Positions 8,095-15,554 are shown, counted from the stretch's first letter. The stretch: DNA of 28,821 nt from CAYWKU01 sp964459325 (GCA_964459325.1 CAYWKU010000043.1:1-28821); one strand, 5' to 3'. Made by a program: numbers and translations. The notes: generated by a model not told the origin, from the letters alone.

Positions 8095-9077
8095 AAACCG
8101 ACGAGAGGATTATAAAACTGCTGGCCGAAGCCCCCGGCGAGCCGGTTTCGGGGGAAGAGCTGGCCCGCCGGCTCGACATGAGCCGCTCGGCGGTATGGAA
8201 GCGAATTCGCAACCTGCGCGAGCTGGGGTTCGACATCTCCGGCGGCACTGCAAAGGGGTACACCCTGCAGGGCATCGAGGACCTCATCCGGCCCGAGTAT
8301 ATCTCCCGAAAGCTGAAAACCCGCCTCGTGGGGAAAAACATCGTCTACAAGCCCGTCACCGGCTCCACCAACCGGGACGCCTTCGAGCTGGCCGACGAGG
8401 GCGCTCCCGAGGGAACCTGCGTCATCGCAGACGTGCAGACCAAGGGGCGCGGGAGGATGGGAAGGTCGTGGGCGGCGCCCGCTGCGAGCGCGGTGCTCAC
8501 CAGCATGATATTCCGGCCCGAGCTTTCCCCGCAGACGGCAACCCTGCTGACGCTCGTCGCAGGCATCGCCGCCGCAAACGCCGTAAGGCGGGTGACCGAC
8601 CTGGAGCCGTGGATAAAATGGCCCAACGATTTGAAAATAGGCGACAAGAAGCTGGCCGGTATATTGACCGAGATGCACGCGGAAATGGACAGGGTTCACT
8701 ACGTGGTGGTGGGGATGGGGATAAACGTCAACATTTCATTGAAAAGCTTCCCGAAGGAAATAAAAAAACTGGCCACCAGCTTGAGCATAGAGACCGGAAG
8801 AATCGTCAACCGCAACCAGCTTATCGCCACCTTGTACTATGAAATGGAAAGCGCCTACCGGCGACTCATCGAGAGAGGCCCGAAGGCGGTCATCGAGCAG
8901 TGGGAACTCATCGCCGGCATCAGGGGCAAGCGCGTCAGGGCCACCATGATTGACGGCAAGACGGTGGAAGGCGTCGCGGTCGGTCTCGGCCCCGACGGCT
9001 CCCTGCATATCGAGGACGACATCGGCAGGGAGCGCCAAATCACCGCCGGCGACGTGGAAGTGGCCTCGCGGCTTTAA
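8091..9077 (+). CDS. birA: Bifunctional biotin-[acetyl-CoA-carboxylase] ligase / biotin operon repressor
   Basis: A 328-residue class II biotin protein ligase. An N-terminal winged helix-turn-helix (about 1-62, SGEELARRLDMSRSAVWKRIRNLRELG) precedes the ligase core with the biotinyl-AMP loop GRGRMGRSW (119-127), KWPNDLK (176-182) and KLAGIL (187-192). The C-terminal SH3-like domain ends the protein. The helix-turn-helix implies it can also repress biotin genes, though none lie here. It starts with GTG inside the nadC stop (GTGA overlap), so translation is coupled. Confidence 0.95.
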   Translation: MKTDERIIKLLAEAPGEPVSGEELARRLDMSRSAVWKRIRNLRELGFDISGGTAKGYTLQGIEDLIRPEYISRKLKTRLVGKNIVYKPVTGSTNRDAFELADEGAPEGTCVIADVQTKGRGRMGRSWAAPAASAVLTSMIFRPELSPQTATLLTLVAGIAAANAVRRVTDLEPWIKWPNDLKIGDKKLAGILTEMHAEMDRVHYVVVGMGINVNISLKSFPKEIKKLATSLSIETGRIVNRNQLIATLYYEMESAYRRLIERGPKAVIEQWELIAGIRGKRVRATMIDGKTVEGVAVGLGPDGSLHIEDDIGRERQITAGDVEVASRL

Positions 9078-9112
9078 TCGTTGCAAAATCCGTATGTGTC
9101 CCCAGATTTAAC

Positions 9113-9155
9113 GGGTAACCCGGACAGTATTGTCCGGGTTGCGTAAGCAACAAGA
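9113..9155 (+). repeat. Two-hairpin module, copy a
   Basis: GGGTAA prefix, hairpin 1 with arms AACCCGGACA and TGTCCGGGTT around GTAT (9117-9140), hairpin 2 GTTGC-GTAA-GCAAC, then the tail CAAGAGGA. The second hairpin has a GNRA-type loop. The remaining gap 9078-9550 downstream of birA contains no gene that I can support, only this element, the palindrome at 9294 and a candidate promoter. Confidence 0.7.
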
Positions 9156-9293
9156 GGAACTACCGCAAAACTTCAAATATGCTTTACCCGGCCCTTTACT
9201 CATTTTGAAAATCCTCTTGTCCCTTGCGGGCCCCCCGGCTGACGCCTTACGGGCAAGCACAGACAGTCCTGTCCGTATCACCCTCCTATGTTG

Positions 9294-9317
9294 GACAAGG
9301 GGCTTAAGCCCCTTGTC
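9294..9317. repeat. Perfect 24-base GACAAGGGG palindrome
   Basis: GACAAGGGGCTT is followed at once by its exact reverse complement. It is the perfect version of the units at 2631-2679 and 11398-11421. There is no T-run on either side. Confidence 0.7.
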
Positions 9318-9423
9318 TGTTTCACCCCTGAAAAGCTCCATCGGTGGTGGCTTCCTATTAAAAGTGACGACTTTCAATACCCCCGGATTACTGTGTCATC
9401 AAGCTGGTATCCACGGCCACTCG

Positions 9424-9451
9424 TTGCAAAATCCTTCTGAATGATTATACA
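9424..9451 (+). promoter_or_regulatory. Candidate promoter of the sugar kinase gene
   Basis: TTGCAA (9424-9429) and TATACA (9446-9451) are 16 bases apart, about 100 bases before the start codon. A small GCGC-AAAA-GCGC hairpin follows in the leader. Confidence 0.4.
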
Positions 9452-9550
9452 ATTCTAGGAGCGCAAAAGCGCAGAATAAATCATCATGGCTTGTTAGCGG
9501 GGCCTTGTTGGCCGGATAAGGAGCCTTGAATTATCGGATGAGACGTTCCA

Positions 9551-10555
9551 ATGGCTGAAGAAAAATCGACTAAAACGCTGGACCTGGTGACCATCGGCGA
9601 GGCGCTGGTGGACATGATAAGCACCTCGCCGGGCAAGACCATGGAGGAAAGCACCGGCTACGTGCGCGCCTTCGGGGGCGCCATGGCGAACGTCGCCGTG
9701 GGCAGCGCCCGTCTCGGCGGCAAGACCGGCTTTATCGGCAAACTGGGCGACGACCCCTTCGGGCGGTTCCTCAAAAACACCATGCAGGAGGCCGGAATAA
9801 TCCCCGACGGCATAGTAATGACCACCCGGTATCAGACCAGCGTGGTTTTCGTCAGCCTCGAGGAGGACGGCAAGCCGACGTTTTATTTCTACGGCCAGCC
9901 CGCCGCCGACCTTCAGCTTACCACGGAGGAAGTCAACTACGGTATTGTCAAATCCACGCGGTTTTTCCATTACGGCACGGTTTCCCTGTCGGCGGAACCC
10001 GCCCGGAGCGCCACCATGGCGGCGGTAAAGGCGGCCCTGGACGAGGGCGCTATAGTCAGCTACGACCCCAACCTCAGGTTCCACATGTGGAGCGACAGCG
10101 AGGCGGCGGTTAAATGGGCGTTGAAAATGATGCCCCTGGCCGATATAGTGAAGCTGAACGACGAGGAGGCCCGGTGGCTGGTGGGAACCGACGTTCCCAA
10201 GGAGGCGGCGGAAAAGCTGCTGGACATGGGCCCCCGACTGGTGGTGGTAACTATGGGCGACAGGGGGGCTTATTACGCCTCCGAAAGCTCGGAGGGCCAA
10301 ATCCCGGCGTTCGAGGTCAAGGTGGTGGACACCACCGGCGCCGGGGACGCCTTCGTGGCGGCTTTCCTGAACGGGCTGGCAATGGGCGGCCTCGAAGACC
10401 CGCTGGAGGACGAGAACGCCGTCCGCAACGCCCTGGTCAGGGCCACCGCCGCGGCCGGATTGACCACCGAATCGGTGGGAGCGGTGAGCGCCATGCCCAC
10501 GGCGGATGACCTGGAAAAAGCTCTCAACGAAAGGTTTCAGGCGGATAGCGATTAA
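9551..10555 (+). CDS. PfkB family carbohydrate kinase (fructokinase-like)
   Basis: A 334-residue ribokinase-fold kinase that phosphorylates a sugar, sugar acid or nucleoside using ATP. The substrate lid glycines are in FGGAMANVAVGSARLG (41-56). YDPNLR (171-176) and KLNDEE (201-206) are typical of fructokinase and 2-keto-3-deoxygluconate kinase branches. The signature DTTGAGDAF (260-268) holds the anion hole and catalytic base Asp266. The substrate cannot be fixed, but fructose is a fair guess. The ribosome site is weak (GGATGAG). The stop overlaps the next start by one base (TAATG), so the phosphoesterase is translationally coupled. Confidence 0.9.
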   Translation: MAEEKSTKTLDLVTIGEALVDMISTSPGKTMEESTGYVRAFGGAMANVAVGSARLGGKTGFIGKLGDDPFGRFLKNTMQEAGIIPDGIVMTTRYQTSVVFVSLEEDGKPTFYFYGQPAADLQLTTEEVNYGIVKSTRFFHYGTVSLSAEPARSATMAAVKAALDEGAIVSYDPNLRFHMWSDSEAAVKWALKMMPLADIVKLNDEEARWLVGTDVPKEAAEKLLDMGPRLVVVTMGDRGAYYASESSEGQIPAFEVKVVDTTGAGDAFVAAFLNGLAMGGLEDPLEDENAVRNALVRATAAAGLTTESVGAVSAMPTADDLEKALNERFQADSD

Positions 10556-11097
10556 TGAAAGTCGGAGTTATAAGCGATACTCACCTGGTGGCCGGCGGAT
10601 GGGGATTCCGCAAGCTGGCGGCGTCCGTGGTCAGCAAGAGCGCCCGGGGTTTCGATTACCTGGAAGAAGTGGCGCGGGAGCATTTCAAAGGCAAAGTCGA
10701 CCGGATTTTCCACGCCGGGGACATCATGGACATGGAAGTCATCGAGCTGCTGGAGGAATTTGCGCCCGTGGACGCCGTCAGCGGCAACATGGACGGAGCT
10801 AACCTCCGGGAAAGGCTGCCCATCAAAAAGGTAATCGAGCTCGAAGCCCATCGAATCGGCCTCATTCACGGCTGGGGCTCCCAGACGGGCATACTCGGCA
10901 GAATCACCAAGGAGTTCCAGGACGTTTGCGCCATAGTCTTCGGTCACACTCACCAGCCCATGAACAACGTGATGGACGAAATACTCTATTTCAATCCCGG
11001 AAGCGCCATAGACAAAAGATTTGCCCCCTATCGCTCCATCGGGATTCTGACCGTGGAGCCGGATACCATTTACGGGGAAATCATCAAGCTGGAATAA
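10555..11097 (+). CDS. YfcE/MJ0936-type metallophosphoesterase
   Basis: A 180-residue calcineurin-like phosphodiesterase of the small YfcE class. Metal-binding motifs run in order: SDTH (Asp8, His10), HAGD (53-56), GNMD (77-80), HGWG (105-108), GHTHQP (130-135) and NPGS (147-150). Members hydrolyse phosphodiesters in vitro with Mn2+; the natural substrate is usually unknown. About 15-20 extra residues after SDTH (GGWGFRKLAASVVSKSARG) enlarge the first loop compared with YfcE. The TAATG junction with the kinase suggests a shared pathway, perhaps sugar-phosphate handling (inference). Confidence 0.9.
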   Translation: MKVGVISDTHLVAGGWGFRKLAASVVSKSARGFDYLEEVAREHFKGKVDRIFHAGDIMDMEVIELLEEFAPVDAVSGNMDGANLRERLPIKKVIELEAHRIGLIHGWGSQTGILGRITKEFQDVCAIVFGHTHQPMNNVMDEILYFNPGSAIDKRFAPYRSIGILTVEPDTIYGEIIKLE

Positions 11098-11101
11098 CCT
11101 C

Positions 11102-11116
11102 GGGTTTTCGAAACCC
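11102..11116 (+). terminator. Weak terminator-like hairpin after the phosphoesterase gene
   Basis: GGGTTT-TCG-AAACCC starts five bases after the stop. The following sequence is only moderately T-rich (CTTAATCTTTC), so termination efficiency is doubtful. The rest of 11098-11495 has no gene and carries the promoter and repeat listed separately. Confidence 0.35.
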
Positions 11117-11290
11117 CCACTTAATCTTTCCCCGACAATACGATAAATACCCCTTTCGGCAGCCGCCAGACCGATTAAAATCCCTCTCCGGGCTTTTCAT
11201 TTGATATATCGGACACTTATCAGGCGGCTTTATTGTGTAATAATTTACATAATAATGAAAATATAGCACTAGAAGTGAAGGATTTAACAC

Positions 11291-11325
11291 TGCCTGTTGA
11301 CAGGCAACCCCCCTTGATTTATACT
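11291..11325 (+). promoter_or_regulatory. Strong sigma-70 promoter of the NtrC-like gene, with palindrome at -35
   Basis: A perfect TTGACA (11297-11302) and TATACT (11320-11325) are 17 bases apart. The 16-base palindrome TGCCTGTTGACAGGCA (11291-11306) contains the -35 box and is a likely repressor site. The transcript would start near 11332, leaving a leader of about 165 bases that includes the GACAAGG palindrome. Confidence 0.65.
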
Positions 11326-11397
11326 GAATTCAAGATGAGAGGCCGCTGATGGCGATTTCAAGGGCACGAGCCCCCTTACCCCAAGAGGATACCCTTG

Positions 11398-11421
11398 GAC
11401 AAGGCGCTTAAGCTCCTTGTC
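11398..11421. repeat. GACAAGG palindrome, imperfect copy
   Basis: A third copy of the palindrome at 9294, running from GACAAGGCGCTT to AAGCTCCTTGTC. It sits in the predicted leader of the NtrC-like gene. Confidence 0.6.
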
Positions 11422-11495
11422 TCATCGAGCCTCAAGGGCCCCGTTAGCGGTTAAAATTCAACACAAAACCCCGACCGGTCTCGAAAGGTCTGAAG

Positions 11496-12845
11496 ATGGA
11501 CAAGCTCAATTTATTGCTGGTATCCGACGACATGCACCTCAGGCAGGAGGCCATGGAATTTCTCGGCGGCAGCAACTGGACTCACGTCCTCACCCCCGAC
11601 GAAGCCCGCCAGAAGGTAACCGCGTCGGACTTCCACGCCATGCTTTTCGACGTCCGCACCGCCGGAGGGGCGCTGGAAAACGCCCTGAGAGACCTGACCT
11701 CCCGCGGGATAGAGCCGCCGGTGGTGGCGGTGGTGTCCTCGGAGGAGATGGACGCGGCAGCCATCGCCCTGGAAGCGGGCGCTTTCGATTATACCCTGGC
11801 CCCCGTTCAGCCGGACAGGCTGGCGGCGGCGGTGAACAAGGCCGCGGAAGCTCAAAGCCTGCTCCAACACGTCCTTTTCCTCAAGCCCAGGGTAATCGGG
11901 CAGGATGAGCATCCCCGCCCGGCGGCGTTGCTGAAGGAGCTGGCCCGTTCCGGGGAGCCGGTTCTGATACAGGGTCAGGCCGGCAGCGGCGTGGACCTGG
12001 TGGCCAGGGCGCTTCATTTCAACGGGAGACGCCGGGACGGGCCTTTCGTTGACGTGGCGTGTGGCTCGTTGCCGCAGCATCTGCTCGAATCGGAATTGTT
12101 CGGATACGAAAAGGGAGCGGTGGCCGGCGGCATGGTGCACAAGGCCGGGCAGGCGGAGCTTGCCGGCGGCGGGTCGCTGTTCCTCGAAAATATAGAAGCG
12201 CTGGGCCTGGGAGCGCAGATGCGGCTGATGAAGTGCCTCCGCGAAGGGGCGCTCTACCCCATGGGCTCGGAAACCGGCATCGACTGGGAAGCCCGCCTTT
12301 TGGCCAGCGCCGAAATCGAGTTGGAGGAACAAGCCAGGGACAGGAACTTCCGCGACGACCTTTACGAGACCCTTTCGCGGACGGTCATAGACATCCCCAC
12401 CCTCCGCGACCGCAGGGAGGACATCCCCGAGTTGGTGAACTTTTACCTCGAAAAATACCGCCGCCTTCACAAGCGGGGACCAATCATCTTCAGCGAAACC
12501 ATACTCAACCGGCTGGCCGAATACCCGTGGCCCGGCAATTTGCGCGAGCTGGAGAAAACCATCGAGCGCTACGTGCTGTCGGGAGTGATGCCGTCGCTGG
12601 AAACCCTGCCTTCCGAGGAAGAGGTCATGGGCATCGAAACTCCACGGAAGGAGAACAAGAAACCTCAGAAGAGCACGCCCCTCCGCAAGGCCGCCCGCAC
12701 CGCCGAGCGGGACCTGATTTTGAACACCCTCAAGGAATGCGGCGGCAACAAGCGCAAGGCGGCCCGGCAGCTCAAAATCAGCTACAAGACCCTCTTTAAC
12801 AAGCTCCACCGCTACAACATCGCCACCCGGATGGACTTCGAGTAG
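11496..12845 (+). CDS. NtrC-type response regulator with degenerate receiver and AAA+ domains
   Basis: A 449-residue protein with the layout receiver (1-125), AAA+ sigma-54 interaction domain (135-370) and Fis-type helix-turn-helix (405-445). The architecture is intact but key residues are lost. In the receiver, Asp11/12 and Asp52 remain, yet the conserved Lys before Pro103 is Ala102. The Walker A motif reads GQAGSGVD (160-167), so the ATP-binding Lys is Val166. The sigma-54 contact loop GAFTGA reads GAVAGG (207-212). Walker B Asp-Glu is Glu231-Asn232. The arginine of the FRxDLYxRL motif is Thr292. WPGNLREL and the DNA-binding helix NKRKAARQLKISYKTLFNKL are intact. It probably binds DNA but should not hydrolyse ATP or activate sigma-54 in the usual way. 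ATG follows a GGTCTGAAG ribosome site. Confidence 0.88.
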   Translation: MDKLNLLLVSDDMHLRQEAMEFLGGSNWTHVLTPDEARQKVTASDFHAMLFDVRTAGGALENALRDLTSRGIEPPVVAVVSSEEMDAAAIALEAGAFDYTLAPVQPDRLAAAVNKAAEAQSLLQHVLFLKPRVIGQDEHPRPAALLKELARSGEPVLIQGQAGSGVDLVARALHFNGRRRDGPFVDVACGSLPQHLLESELFGYEKGAVAGGMVHKAGQAELAGGGSLFLENIEALGLGAQMRLMKCLREGALYPMGSETGIDWEARLLASAEIELEEQARDRNFRDDLYETLSRTVIDIPTLRDRREDIPELVNFYLEKYRRLHKRGPIIFSETILNRLAEYPWPGNLRELEKTIERYVLSGVMPSLETLPSEEEVMGIETPRKENKKPQKSTPLRKAARTAERDLILNTLKECGGNKRKAARQLKISYKTLFNKLHRYNIATRMDFE

Positions 12846-12864
12846 GCAGGGACTTCGTCCCTGC
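12846..12864. other. Hairpin directly after the NtrC-like gene
   Basis: GCAGGGA-CTTCG-TCCCTGC begins one base after the stop codon. There is no T-run, so it is a weak terminator candidate or an mRNA 3' end stabiliser. A second hairpin, TTTGAG-ATAG-CTCAAA, follows near 12891-12906. Confidence 0.4.
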
Positions 12865-12960
12865 ACCCTGCACTGCGCTCACGCGAGAGCTTTGAGATAG
12901 CTCAAACTCTTTGTTCGTTCGCGCAGAAACTTTGGGGGATAGAACAAATAATAACTTTCA

Positions 12961-13040
12961 AGGGTGGCCCGTTATACGTCCGGGTTGCGTAAGCAACAGT
13001 TGATAGCCCACACAACTTGCTTGTGTGGGTGAGCGAAGCT
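12961..13040 (+). repeat. 80-base repeat, copy 1 (two-hairpin module b plus third hairpin)
   Basis: This 80-base stretch is identical to 13274-13353. It opens GGGTGGCC, has hairpin 1 with four bases of its left arm missing, hairpin 2 GTTGC-GTAA-GCAAC, a third hairpin with arms CCCACACAA and TTGTGTGGG, and ends GAGCGAAGCT. The whole gap 12846-13653 between convergent genes has no supportable gene and is built of such pieces. Confidence 0.8.
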
Positions 13041-13056
13041 TGCGGGTAAACAGGTA

Positions 13057-13210
13057 GGGTGGCCCGGACGTTATACGTCCGGGTACGAAGTACAAGAAAT
13101 ATTGCGTGCTATTTCCGGGTGGATGAAAAAAGGTGTGTAATTATCCCGAAATTTCGCAGTCATATTTCTTGTTGCTTACGCAACCTCGACGTGTAACGTC
13201 GAGGCCACCC
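13057..13210. repeat. Composite inverted element: modules c and d facing each other
   Basis: The left end (plus strand) reads GGGTGGCC, hairpin 1 CCCGGACGT/ACGTCCGGG, hairpin 2 GTAC-GAA-GTAC, then ACAAGAAATATT (13092-13103). The right end (minus strand from 13210) reads GGGTGGCC, hairpin 1 CCTCGACGT/ACGTCGAGG, hairpin 2 GTTGC-GTAA-GCAAC, then ACAAGAAATAT. Between them ATTATCCCGAAATTT (13140-13154) is shared with 28298-28312. The layout resembles a miniature inverted-repeat element or a BIME. Confidence 0.7.
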
Positions 13211-13273
13211 GTCTAAAGGCCAAGGTGAGGTACCCGGTTTGCGGGATAAAAATTTGAGGCCGGGACATTCCGC

Positions 13274-13353
13274 AGGGTGGCCCGTTATACGTCCGGGTTG
13301 CGTAAGCAACAGTTGATAGCCCACACAACTTGCTTGTGTGGGTGAGCGAAGCT
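13274..13353 (+). repeat. 80-base repeat, copy 2 (module e)
   Basis: Identical over 80 bases to 12961-13040. Here the end extends into GTGAGC-GAA-GCTCAC, a complete hairpin that copy 1 has lost. Confidence 0.8.
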
Positions 13354-13390
13354 CACGGGAAAACAGTGTGGACGTCTTTGTTAATACATG

Positions 13391-13450
13391 GTAGGGGCGA
13401 CACTCTTGTCGCCCATGCCATTTATAGCCCGACAGGAGTGTCGGGCCTGC
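13391..13450. repeat. Inverted pair of CGACA hairpins
   Basis: On the plus strand GTAGG leads into GGGCGACA-CTCT-TGTCGCCC (13395-13414). On the minus strand GCAGG leads into GCCCGACA-CTCC-TGTCGGGC (13446-13427). The stems differ by compensated pair changes while the loop CTCY and the flank are kept. No T-run follows. Confidence 0.6.
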
Positions 13451-13527
13451 CACGCGCGGCGGGCAGGGCGGCCCTTACGGGTTGCTTTAAGCCGGGCCAG
13501 CCGTTGCACAAAATTTCATCAACCGAA

Positions 13528-13586
13528 TTCTACAACTTTTTCTACAAAATTGTAGAATATTCTACAACGTTGTAGAATATTCTACA
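13528..13586. promoter_or_regulatory. Cluster of TTCTACAA/TTGTAGAA sites with two identical palindromes
   Basis: The perfect 16-base palindrome TGTAGAATATTCTACA occurs at 13551-13566 and 13571-13586, exactly 20 bases apart. Two further half-sites TTCTACAA lie at 13528-13535 and 13540-13547. Helical phasing and palindromy suggest a dimeric DNA-binding protein. The site lies between the 3' ends of convergent genes, so no obvious promoter is controlled. Confidence 0.5.
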
Positions 13587-13653
13587 GGCGCCGTTTTTCG
13601 TCACCCCGCAGGGGGATAATCCTTCAATAACATTCTTGTGGTCAACATAAATA

Positions 13654-15342
13654 TTATTTGCAGGCGTCGCAGCGGGTGCATTTGGGGGGCGTGCAAGAAG
13701 GGCTGGTGCGACCCAGCAGCCCCTGGTGGTATTCATCCAGAAGGTACTTACTTCCGATGCGGCTCTCTATGAAATCCCACGGTGCGGGTTGGTCGACCGT
13801 TCGTTGTGCGTAAAGCGCGTCCCGCGCCCAGTCCGGCAGCCTGCGCATGGCCCGCCTGATGCTGCCGCCTTCTTCAACGGCACGGTTTACGATTTTCGCC
13901 GCCCGCCTGTCTCCTCTGGCAAGAAGCGCCTGGAAGAGCGCTTCCGGGGCCGATTCGGCGCGCGCCGTCGCATTAGGTACTTTCCTCACCGCCCCTTTCA
14001 CCTCCGCCATTCGCGACTCGATAACCTTCACATCCTCCATGGGATGTATGGCGAACGGTGTGTTTGGCTTGGGCACAAACGGCGCCACGGCGGCCACCAG
14101 CTCCATGTTGCGCTTTGCTTTTCTCACAGCATCGCCGGCCCCGCGCACCAGCTCGTGTATGGCCGCCACGTCCTCGCCGGTTTCTGTGGGCAAACCCACC
14201 AGGAAGTACATCTTCAACCGCCTGATGCCCGCTTCGGCGGCGCGGCGGGCGAGTTCGGCCACGTCCTCGTTATCGAACTTCTTGTTGACGACCCTGCGCA
14301 GCCGCTCGGAGCCGGTTTCGGGGGCTATGGTCAGGGTGCGGGTCCTTTTCGCGGCGACCTCTAGGAGCTTGTCGCTCAACCCCTCGACCGGAAGGCTGGC
14401 GAAGGAAGGAGCGAGGCTCATCTCGCCGAGCGCATCCAATACCTTATCCAATTCCGGGTGGTCGGTAACCGACGAGGCCACCAGGCCGATGCAGTCGAAG
14501 TACTCCGTGAGTTGTCGGAAATCGGCGGCCAAGCTTTTGACTGAGCGATGCCTCGGCGGTCTCATGATATGCCCGGCGGCGCAGAACCGGCATCCCCGGG
14601 CGCATCCGCGGGCGACTTCCACCAGTCCCATATCCCCGAATTCGCTGCCCGGCGCTTTGAATGCGCTGCGGGCGGGGAACTTATCGAGCTCCGCCACCCA
14701 CCTCCTTTGCACAACCGCCGGAATCCCGGAGCGATTTACGTCCCGGCTCAGGATTTCCGCCCCTTGTCCATAAGAAACGTCGTAGAACCTCGGGGCATAG
14801 ACGCCGGGCGCCCCGGCGGCTTCGGCCAGCAGTTTCGTTCGGGAGGATTTACGGCTTCCGGCCAGCCGCGCTATCAGCTCCGGCAGCGCCTCTTCGGCTT
14901 CGCCGATAACGAACAGGTCTACGAAGTCGGCGTATGGCTCGGGGTTGAGGGTGGGGACTATTCCGCCTGCGATTACCACCGGGGCGCGGGCGTGGCGCTT
15001 GCGCGATTCGGTGGGGATGCCGGAGTTTTTCAGAAATCTCACCATTCCCACCGCATCCGGCTCGTAAGACAGCGAGAATGCGACGATGTCGAACTCGGCG
15101 GCGTGCCTGCCCGATTCGAGCGATTTCGACGGCTTGCCGGGCGAATCGCCCGCGAAGGCCCTTTCCACGTACACGCCCGGGATATCGTTCAGTATGCGCC
15201 AAACGGCCTGGTATCCCAGCGAAGACATCCCGACAGCGTATGTAGCGGGATGCACAAGTAGCACGGCCAGCTTCCCGCCGCCGGAGCGAGGGACGAGCAA
15301 AGTTTCTCCGGTCGTGTCGGTTTTTTTCTTGCCGCTAACCAT
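13654..15342 (-). CDS. Radical SAM protein with N-terminal B12-binding-like domain
   Basis: A 562-residue enzyme of the uncharacterised family often annotated as B12-binding/radical SAM (TIGR03960-like, recalled, not searched). Residues about 25-200 form the Rossmann-like domain (LLVHPATYAVGMSSLGYQ, VVIAGGIVPTLNPEP, LFVIGEAEEALPEL). The radical SAM cluster is CARGCRFC (Cys247, Cys251, Cys254), followed by TIAPETGSERLR and YFLVGLPTET. The C-terminus carries four extra cysteines (550, 555, 558, 561; C-x4-C-x2-C-x2-C) that could bind a second Fe-S cluster. The family is sometimes fused to DUF2344; that domain is absent. The ribosome site is weak. It is a single gene flanked by repeat-filled gaps; its substrate is unknown. 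Confidence 0.85.
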   Translation of the reverse strand: MVSGKKKTDTTGETLLVPRSGGGKLAVLLVHPATYAVGMSSLGYQAVWRILNDIPGVYVERAFAGDSPGKPSKSLESGRHAAEFDIVAFSLSYEPDAVGMVRFLKNSGIPTESRKRHARAPVVIAGGIVPTLNPEPYADFVDLFVIGEAEEALPELIARLAGSRKSSRTKLLAEAAGAPGVYAPRFYDVSYGQGAEILSRDVNRSGIPAVVQRRWVAELDKFPARSAFKAPGSEFGDMGLVEVARGCARGCRFCAAGHIMRPPRHRSVKSLAADFRQLTEYFDCIGLVASSVTDHPELDKVLDALGEMSLAPSFASLPVEGLSDKLLEVAAKRTRTLTIAPETGSERLRRVVNKKFDNEDVAELARRAAEAGIRRLKMYFLVGLPTETGEDVAAIHELVRGAGDAVRKAKRNMELVAAVAPFVPKPNTPFAIHPMEDVKVIESRMAEVKGAVRKVPNATARAESAPEALFQALLARGDRRAAKIVNRAVEEGGSIRRAMRRLPDWARDALYAQRTVDQPAPWDFIESRIGSKYLLDEYHQGLLGRTSPSCTPPKCTRCDACK

Positions 15343-15373
15343 TAATCGTTTCCGTGGTTCACCCGACGGGTAG

Positions 15374-15448
15374 CGCCGATAGCTGTGCTATCGGCGGGGC
15401 TGTTCGTGGGTAATCCTACCCGCGCGCCGATAGAAAATCTATCGGCGC
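15374..15448. repeat. Inverted pair of CGCCGATAG hairpins
   Basis: Hairpin CGCCGATAG-CTGTG-CTATCGGCG (15374-15396) and hairpin with arms GCGCCGATAGA and TCTATCGGCGC around AAA (15424-15448). On the minus strand the second is preceded by GGGTGG (15453-15448), as in the other modules. The gap 15343-15802 holds no gene, only repeats. Confidence 0.6.
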
Positions 15449-15554
15449 CACCCGGCTAATATTCCTTACCGCCTGCCATGAATTATTAGTTGCATGTTAG
15501 CTGAAAAGTGCGAGAGGTTCATCTTTCGGGAGGCGTAAAAGTCTATATTATAGT

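Noticed and set aside
12961..13353. CRISPR array
   Set aside because: Only two identical repeats, internally hairpin-rich, with no regular spacers and no cas genes.
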